Shown here: in pieces, positions 14,176 to 18,712 of the stretch
Position numbering within the stretch: position 1 is the stretch's first letter
Layout of the letters: every line of letters starts with the position of its first letter
Notes under the pieces: generated by a model
Database searches by the model: none
Told to the model about the DNA's origin: nothing
Seen by the model: the letters and a program-made list of their open reading frames with translations, nothing else
Position numbers and translations under genes: made by a program
Assembly (NCBI GenBank): GCA_964384025.1
Contig: CAYLJJ010000111.1
Coordinates: 1-18,712, forward strand
DNA: 18,712 nt
Source: CAYLJJ01 sp964384025
GTDB lineage: Bacteria > Myxococcota_A > Bradymonadia > UBA7976 > UBA1532
Reading direction: 5' to 3'

Positions 14176-14757
14176 TCAGTAATCAGTAGAGCTGGATTGA
14201 GAGCCCCAACTCCTTTTTGAACCTATGCCCCTTGATATCCACCAGGGTGCCTTTGCAACATTGAGCGCATATTTTTGTTTTGCTTCAACATTTTGCATGG
14301 CAAGGGCGGTAAGAATAGCTTTGATGCTTATGGGGAGTGCTTGTTTCACCTCAGCGCTCATCGACACGCCAATCTCCACGTGCTTGGGCACTACAGCTAC
14401 GAGTTCTCCTTGCGTGGGCAGGAGCCCTTGTAGATCCAAGGTGAGCAGAGCTTGGTGCAAAGTAGGTGCATGGGGTGATGTGCGTGGAGCCAAAGACTGG
14501 GTAAGCCAACTGTGTAGATCGAAAACCTCTACGCTGCCAGCCTTGATATCGGCATCCACAGTGTCAACCACCACCGCATATTGGCGCTCGGCGAGTTCAA
14601 GCGTGAGATCGAGTCCAGGTGTGCCCATATCGATGAGATCGATCTCAGGTACAAAGCTATAGATTTGTTGCAGCAGATGGATGATGTGGGGGCCGAAGCT
14701 GTCATCTCCAGCCAGTACATTGCCCAAGCCAAGCACGACGATTTTGGATCGCAGCAT
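14176..14757 (-). CDS. hybD: Hydrogenase maturation endopeptidase HybD/HyaD family
   Basis: This protease removes the C-terminal tail of the [NiFe] hydrogenase large subunit once nickel has been inserted. The 193-residue product starts MLRSKIVVLGLGNVLAGDD. Expected metal ligands are the acidic residue at D19 in AGDDSFGP, D43 in LIDMGTPGLDL, and a His at 96 or 101 (SPHAPTLHQALL), matching Glu16, Asp62 and His93 of E. coli HybD. The frame runs 20 codons upstream into hybC, but the ATG at 14757 shares one base with the hybC stop (TGATG) and gives the family N-terminus, so it is preferred. The protein is roughly 30 residues longer than E. coli HybD; the extra C-terminal tail is Ser/Lys/Arg-rich and unlike the family core. 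Confidence 0.93.
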   Translation of the reverse strand: MLRSKIVVLGLGNVLAGDDSFGPHIIHLLQQIYSFVPEIDLIDMGTPGLDLTLELAERQYAVVVDTVDADIKAGSVEVFDLHSWLTQSLAPRTSPHAPTLHQALLTLDLQGLLPTQGELVAVVPKHVEIGVSMSAEVKQALPISIKAILTALAMQNVEAKQKYALNVAKAPWWISRGIGSKRSWGSQSSSTDY

Positions 14758-16457
14758 CAAAGCGCTCGCACCACCGCGATCACTTTGCCCTGTGGTGTTA
14801 CGGTATGGATGGCACAAGCCAGACAGGGATCGAAGGAGTGGATGGTGCGCAAAAGCTCGAGTGGTCTTTCTGGATCAGCCACCGGGTTACCCACCAATGA
14901 GGCCTCACAGGGACCCAACATGTCATACTCATCGCGTGGACTGGTGTTCCAGGTCGAGGGAACAACAGCTTGATAGTTCTGGATTTTACCATTACGGATG
15001 ACGATCCAGTGTGACAGAGCACCGCGAGGCGCTTCATGGAAGCCGAAGCCGCGCTGCTCGCCCTTGGGGAACTCGAAGGGGGTGCAGATTTCGCAGTCCC
15101 CCTTGCCGATGTTGTCGATCAGAAGCCGCCAGTGCTTACCGCCAAGTTCAGCCAATATACGACAGCGCAGGGCTCGTGCCAGATGTCTCCCCAAAGTGGA
15201 GTGCAGCGCCTCGATCCCAAGCTCTTGGCCGCCTATAGCCTTGGCCATATCGAGCGCCTTGCCGAGCCAACGCTTGCTGGGTTCATCTCCCTGGGCCAAG
15301 CCCACCAGAAGCTGCGCCAAGGGACCAACTTGGGCCGGTTTGCCATCGAAGCGCGGCGCTTTGACAAAGCTGTATTTACCTGCCGGATCAAATTCGGGCT
15401 TGAGCACCTCGCTGCTCTCTTCATAGGGGTGTTTGCTCTGATCACCCTGGTACCAAGCGTGGGCGACATTCTCTTTGATTTTCTCCTTGAAGAGTGGATC
15501 ACCAAACTTATCGATGACCTGTAGCGTGTCCAGCGCAGCACCCTCGATAAAGCCACCCGGCAATTCGAACTGTGTGCCTGTTTCATCGAGCGGCAAATCA
15601 GGCACAGCCAAGTAGTTGGTCACGCCTGCGCCATAGCCAAACCAATCGGGATAAAGAGAAGCGATGGCCACCACATCAGGTAGATAGACCTGATCGATAA
15701 AGGTCTCAACTTCGTCGATCAAGCTCTTGATGTGGAAGAGCTTTTTCATGTTTAGTGTCGCCTGATTGTTGAGGTTGATGGCGTTGGCCACGCCACCCAC
15801 AGCCAGGTTCTGGATGTTGGGAGTCTTGCCACCGAGGATGGCCACGGCTTGGTTGGCCTTACGCTGCACGTCGAGCGCTTGCAGATAGTGGGTAACCGCC
15901 AGTAGGTTGGCCTCTGGTGGCAATCTCATCGCTTTGTGGCCCCAGTAGCCATGAGCAAAGATCCCCAACTGACCGCTGTCGACCTGTCTCTTGAGCTTGG
16001 CCTTGGTTTCAACAAAGGCGTTCAAGCTGTTGCCCGGCCAATTGCTGATCTGCTCTGCTAACTTCAGGGTGTTCTTCGGATCAGCCGACAGCGCCGAGAT
16101 CACATCGACCCAGTCAAGAGCTGAGAGGTGGTAGAAGTGCACGATGTGATCGTGCATAGCGTGGGCGATGAGCATAAGGTTGCGGATGTACTGGGCGTTC
16201 TTGGGGACCATAATGCCCAGAGCGTTCTCCACCGAACGCACCGAAGCGATGGCATGCACGGTCGTACACACGCCACAAATGCGTTGGGTGAAAACCCAGG
16301 CCTCACGCGGATCACGCCCCTTGAGTATAAGCTCGATGCCACGCCACATCTGACCAGAGCACCAAGCCTTGGCGACCTGTTGCTTATCGACCTCGACATT
16401 GATGCGCAGATGACCCTCGATGCGTGTCACCGGATCGATGGTGATGGTTCTAGCCAT
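14757..16457 (-). CDS. hybC: [NiFe] uptake hydrogenase large subunit HybC
   Basis: The catalytic subunit holds the NiFe(CN)2CO site that splits H2 in the periplasm. The 566-residue precursor has the L1 motif RICGVC at 59-64 and the L2 motif DPCLACAIH at 543-551, giving the four Cys ligands C61, C64, C545 and C548. The 15 residues after H551 are the tail expected to be cut off by HybD, whose gene follows directly. Sequence and operon order resemble the Hyb (hydrogenase-2) branch of group 1 membrane-bound uptake enzymes. It has no export signal of its own and should be carried across by the Tat signal of the small subunit. The frame extends three codons to a TTG at 16466, but the ATG at 16457 is correctly spaced from GAGGAGG. 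Confidence 0.97.
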   Translation of the reverse strand: MARTITIDPVTRIEGHLRINVEVDKQQVAKAWCSGQMWRGIELILKGRDPREAWVFTQRICGVCTTVHAIASVRSVENALGIMVPKNAQYIRNLMLIAHAMHDHIVHFYHLSALDWVDVISALSADPKNTLKLAEQISNWPGNSLNAFVETKAKLKRQVDSGQLGIFAHGYWGHKAMRLPPEANLLAVTHYLQALDVQRKANQAVAILGGKTPNIQNLAVGGVANAINLNNQATLNMKKLFHIKSLIDEVETFIDQVYLPDVVAIASLYPDWFGYGAGVTNYLAVPDLPLDETGTQFELPGGFIEGAALDTLQVIDKFGDPLFKEKIKENVAHAWYQGDQSKHPYEESSEVLKPEFDPAGKYSFVKAPRFDGKPAQVGPLAQLLVGLAQGDEPSKRWLGKALDMAKAIGGQELGIEALHSTLGRHLARALRCRILAELGGKHWRLLIDNIGKGDCEICTPFEFPKGEQRGFGFHEAPRGALSHWIVIRNGKIQNYQAVVPSTWNTSPRDEYDMLGPCEASLVGNPVADPERPLELLRTIHSFDPCLACAIHTVTPQGKVIAVVRAL

Positions 16458-16466
16458 AGATACCAA

Positions 16467-16473
16467 CCTCCTC
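16467..16473 (-). promoter_or_regulatory. Ribosome binding site for hybC, overlapping the hybB stop
   Basis: GAGGAGG on the minus strand lies nine bases before the hybC ATG and overlaps the hybB stop codon (16474-16472). This supports the ATG at 16457 as the start and suggests coupling of hybB and hybC translation. Confidence 0.7.
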
Positions 16474-17644
16474 AGGCTGAGCGCCTGGCCTGCGTAAAGA
16501 TGGGAAAGAGCCTTACCACCACCACATAGAGCAGAATCTCGAAAGCGAGCAGACCCAGAGTGGCCAATTGCTCAGGTATAGCTGGGAAGTAGCTCCAGCC
16601 TGGGCCAGGGTCGTAAGCGATCAGGAAAGCATCAAAGCGATACAGCGCACCAGCCAAGATGATGACCAGAGCTGCTCGCATAAGCGCTCCAGTTCGAGCA
16701 CGGTTGCGCTCCAACCACAACATGGTGGCGCCACCGATAAAGAGCAGCATCTCCAGTAAAAAGAGTAGGCTGAGGAGACCGCTTGAGGCGATGAGCGCCC
16801 ACTTGCCTGCGGTGAGTAGATCTATCAAACGCAGCGCAACAAAGAGGCCGAGGCAGACAGCGACCGGTACCGCGATGCGCGCCAAGATCTTGTTTTCGGA
16901 TGGGTTGCCGAAAACGCGGCTCGATAAAGAGGCCTCGAAGATCACGACTCCAAAACCGATCGCCAAACAGCTCAAGAGGAACAGGATAGGCAGCATGGGG
17001 GTATACCAGAGCGCATGCACCTTGCTGCCAGCCACGAGCAAGAGCGAGCCCAATGAAGACTGATGCATGGTAGGTAAGAGCAGACCTAAAGCGATAAGGA
17101 AGAGGAGGCTACGCTCAAGGAACACCCACAGCTTCCTTGACAGGTAGCGGACCCGAGCAGATTTGCTGGACTCGCCGCGCTCACAGAAGGCTGGAGCGAT
17201 CTCCGCAAAGAGCACGAAGATATAGGTGGTGATGCACAAAGCTACTTCGAGCAGTACTGAGTTCAGGTTCCAGTACTCAGGCCAGAAGACCTTATACACA
17301 TTCCAGTAACGACCCAGATCGATGATGACTCCAAAGCCGCCCATGGCGTAGCCGAACAAACTGGTGAGTATAGCCGGACGCACAATCGGGTGATAGCGCC
17401 CTTGATTGAAGAGATAGGTGAGGAGCGCCACCGCATAGCCACCGCAGGCCAAGGCTGTGCCGGTCACCACGTCCATAGCGATCCACAGACCCCAGGGATA
17501 GCCGTCGTTGAGAGCGGTGGTAGCGCCAAGCCCTGAGATGAAACGCCAGCCGATCATGGTAAAGCCGACCAAAGCGACCAAGCCCAGTGACAGGGTGACG
17601 CGGGTAACAAGCGGACCACCCACAGCTCTGGTGTGCTTGCTCAT
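16472..17644 (-). CDS. hybB: Hydrogenase-2 membrane subunit HybB (NrfD/PsrC family)
   Basis: HybB is the integral membrane subunit that connects the periplasmic hydrogenase to the quinone pool. The 390-residue protein is almost entirely hydrophobic helices, about ten by family expectation. It shares long recognisable stretches with E. coli HybB, for example FGLGS-like FISGLGATTALNDGYPWG, CGGYAVAL, YHPIVRPAILTSLFGYAMGG, IDLGRYWN and LLPTMHQSSLGSLL. It has no Fe-S or heme-binding Cys pattern. The ATG overlaps the hybA stop by four bases (ATGA), and hybC begins 14 bases after its stop. Work on Hyb-type enzymes suggests that this subunit can couple H2 oxidation or production to proton movement; that is family knowledge, not visible here. 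Confidence 0.95.
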   Translation of the reverse strand: MSKHTRAVGGPLVTRVTLSLGLVALVGFTMIGWRFISGLGATTALNDGYPWGLWIAMDVVTGTALACGGYAVALLTYLFNQGRYHPIVRPAILTSLFGYAMGGFGVIIDLGRYWNVYKVFWPEYWNLNSVLLEVALCITTYIFVLFAEIAPAFCERGESSKSARVRYLSRKLWVFLERSLLFLIALGLLLPTMHQSSLGSLLLVAGSKVHALWYTPMLPILFLLSCLAIGFGVVIFEASLSSRVFGNPSENKILARIAVPVAVCLGLFVALRLIDLLTAGKWALIASSGLLSLLFLLEMLLFIGGATMLWLERNRARTGALMRAALVIILAGALYRFDAFLIAYDPGPGWSYFPAIPEQLATLGLLAFEILLYVVVVRLFPIFTQARRSA

Positions 17645-18543
17645 CGCTCAGCTCCTTCACCATCGCTCCAGTCGTTTGCTTTCTCGCAGCCATGCCGAGC
17701 GCGCCATACCGCAGCGAGCAGAACGCCGTAGAGCACGACAGGCGCGGCGAAGTACTTGTACACGCCATGTTGCACGCTCTCTGAAAGATGTGCTGCACCC
17801 TCCTCACCAAGATCCGGGAGCCCGAGATCGGAAAAGGCGATGCCTGCCGCAGCCAAATACAGGGCCTGAGTGCCTCCAGCATCGCGCTCGCCGTAGATCT
17901 TGGGGTTGTAACGCGAAGGTTCATCTGCGAGGCGCCGCTTGGCTTCTGTAAGCAGCTCACTGCGTTTGCCGAACTTCACCGCGCCGGTAGGACATACAGC
18001 GCTGCAAGCTGGTGACATGCCCTCAGCGAGCAGGTGTCGGCACAGCTCGCATTTGACGATGAGCGGCGCGGCAGCCTGCCATTGAAAACGTGGGACATTG
18101 TAGGGACAGGCGATTTGGCAGTAGCGACAACCCAAACACCTTTTCTCATCATAGGCCACAATGTCATTTTCAGCCTTGTACAGCGCGCCGAGCATACACG
18201 CTGAAACACAGGCTGGATCGATGCAGTGCATGCACTGCTGCTTCACATAGGAGCGCCTGCCGTTCCTACCATCAATGAACTCTTTGATGATGTTCTTAGT
18301 GTTCCCGGAGAGTTGTTGAGGATCGTGGTAGAGTCCAGCATGGGGGCCTGGACCATGCTCTATAGACAGCTGGTTGGCGTCGGTGCAGGCCTTTACGCAG
18401 GCTTTGCAGCCTATGCACTTGCTCGCATCGTAAAGCAGCCCTAGAGCCTCGCTGCTCGCTAATTTGCGCCTTCGTGCCAAAACTTTGAAGCTCGCCAAAC
18501 TACCTGCCAAGATCGAAAAGAAGCCACGACGATCGATCTTCAT
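17641..18543 (-). CDS. hybA: Hydrogenase-2 ferredoxin-like subunit HybA
   Basis: HybA relays electrons from the hydrogenase small subunit to HybB. The 300-residue protein starts with a twin-arginine export signal (DRRGFFSILAGSLASF), so it should be exported folded to the periplasmic side. It has four [4Fe-4S] binding sets: C43-X2-C46-X2-C49-X3-C53, CMHCIDPACVSAC, CLGCRYCQIAC, and CELC paired with ACSAVCP. Near the C-terminus a hydrophobic segment (YFAAPVVLYGVLLAAVW) is a likely membrane anchor, as in other HybA proteins. The start overlaps the stop of the small-subunit gene by four bases and the stop overlaps hybB by four bases. The tight coupling fits equal production of complex partners. 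Confidence 0.95.
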   Translation of the reverse strand: MKIDRRGFFSILAGSLASFKVLARRRKLASSEALGLLYDASKCIGCKACVKACTDANQLSIEHGPGPHAGLYHDPQQLSGNTKNIIKEFIDGRNGRRSYVKQQCMHCIDPACVSACMLGALYKAENDIVAYDEKRCLGCRYCQIACPYNVPRFQWQAAAPLIVKCELCRHLLAEGMSPACSAVCPTGAVKFGKRSELLTEAKRRLADEPSRYNPKIYGERDAGGTQALYLAAAGIAFSDLGLPDLGEEGAAHLSESVQHGVYKYFAAPVVLYGVLLAAVWRARHGCEKANDWSDGEGAER

Positions 18544-18712
18544 GGCTCCTCCCTATCTTCTTTGTCGAATCTGCGTGACAGGGCTACACCAGCGCTTATG
18601 ACACCACCGACCAGCAAACCAGCTACCCCGGTTGCGATGGGATCGATACCGTCTGCCTCAGCGGTGATGGACGGTGTTTGACATGGTGGTGTAGGCTCGG
18701 GGATGGTTGCCA
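18540..18712 (-). CDS. hybO: [NiFe] hydrogenase small subunit HybO, C-terminal fragment
   Basis: Only the last 56 residues lie in the window; the gene continues beyond the right edge. The fragment has a Pro/Thr-rich linker, then a hydrophobic helix (IATGVAGLLVGGVISAGVAL) and a charged tail (SRRFDKEDREEP). This is the form of the C-terminal membrane anchor of exported hydrogenase small subunits. The stop codon overlaps the hybA ATG (ATGA), as expected for the order hybO-hybA-hybB-hybC-hybD. The Fe-S cluster domains and the Tat signal would be upstream and cannot be checked here, so the gene name rests on context and the tail. Confidence 0.8.
   Translation of the reverse strand, partial: ATIPEPTPPCQTPSITAEADGIDPIATGVAGLLVGGVISAGVALSRRFDKEDREEP

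Overview
The window looks like chromosomal DNA of a Gram-negative bacterium with anaerobic or facultative redox metabolism. By eye the GC content is in the high fifties. A large secreted lipoprotein with acidic and Ser/Gly-rich stretches, a periplasmic [NiFe] hydrogenase and several redox complexes suggest a deltaproteobacterial lineage (Myxococcota or Bradymonadales-like). That placement is an inference; there is no rRNA or marker gene to settle it. No tRNA, rRNA, CRISPR array or insertion sequence was recognised.

Layout. (1) 89-4982, minus strand: a NrdG-like radical SAM protein with a long unexplained C-terminal domain, a small-domain SAM methyltransferase, the ribosome-assembly GTPase RsgA, phosphopantetheine adenylyltransferase CoaD, and a crotonase with the residue pattern of dienoyl-CoA isomerase. 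The first three genes are packed with a 1-3 base overlap or gap. (2) 5118-11763, plus strand: a tight four-gene operon. It starts with a degenerate receiver-domain protein, followed by NuoE-like, NuoF/HydB-like and a giant NuoG-like subunit that carries an inserted GltD/NfnB-type NADPH:FAD module. (3) 11810-13705, minus strand: a lipoprotein built from two diverged copies of one domain, convergent with the redox operon. (4) 13706-14175: an AT-rich stretch with an inverted repeat, a doubtful short ORF and a terminator-like hairpin. (5) 14176-18712, minus strand: a Hyb-type [NiFe] uptake hydrogenase operon in the order hybO (3' end only)-hybA-hybB-hybC-hybD.

How the genes fit together. The Hyb complex should oxidise H2 in the periplasm and pass electrons through the ferredoxin subunit HybA and the membrane subunit HybB to quinone; HybD matures the large subunit. 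The cytoplasmic NuoE/NuoF/NuoG-GltD set has binding modules for NAD(H), FMN, FAD and NADP(H) plus many Fe-S clusters. It has neither a hydrogenase H-cluster nor the formate dehydrogenase catalytic Cys. The most economical reading is a pyridine-nucleotide/ferredoxin transhydrogenase related to the Sporomusa-type Nfn (Stn) and HydABC families. The gene in front of it may be its dedicated sensor or regulator.

The best candidates for something new are the GltD-in-NuoG fusion with its dead molybdopterin-type domain, the pseudo-receiver protein with a probable pair of RAM-like domains, the C-terminal domain of the radical SAM protein, and the duplicated lipoprotein.
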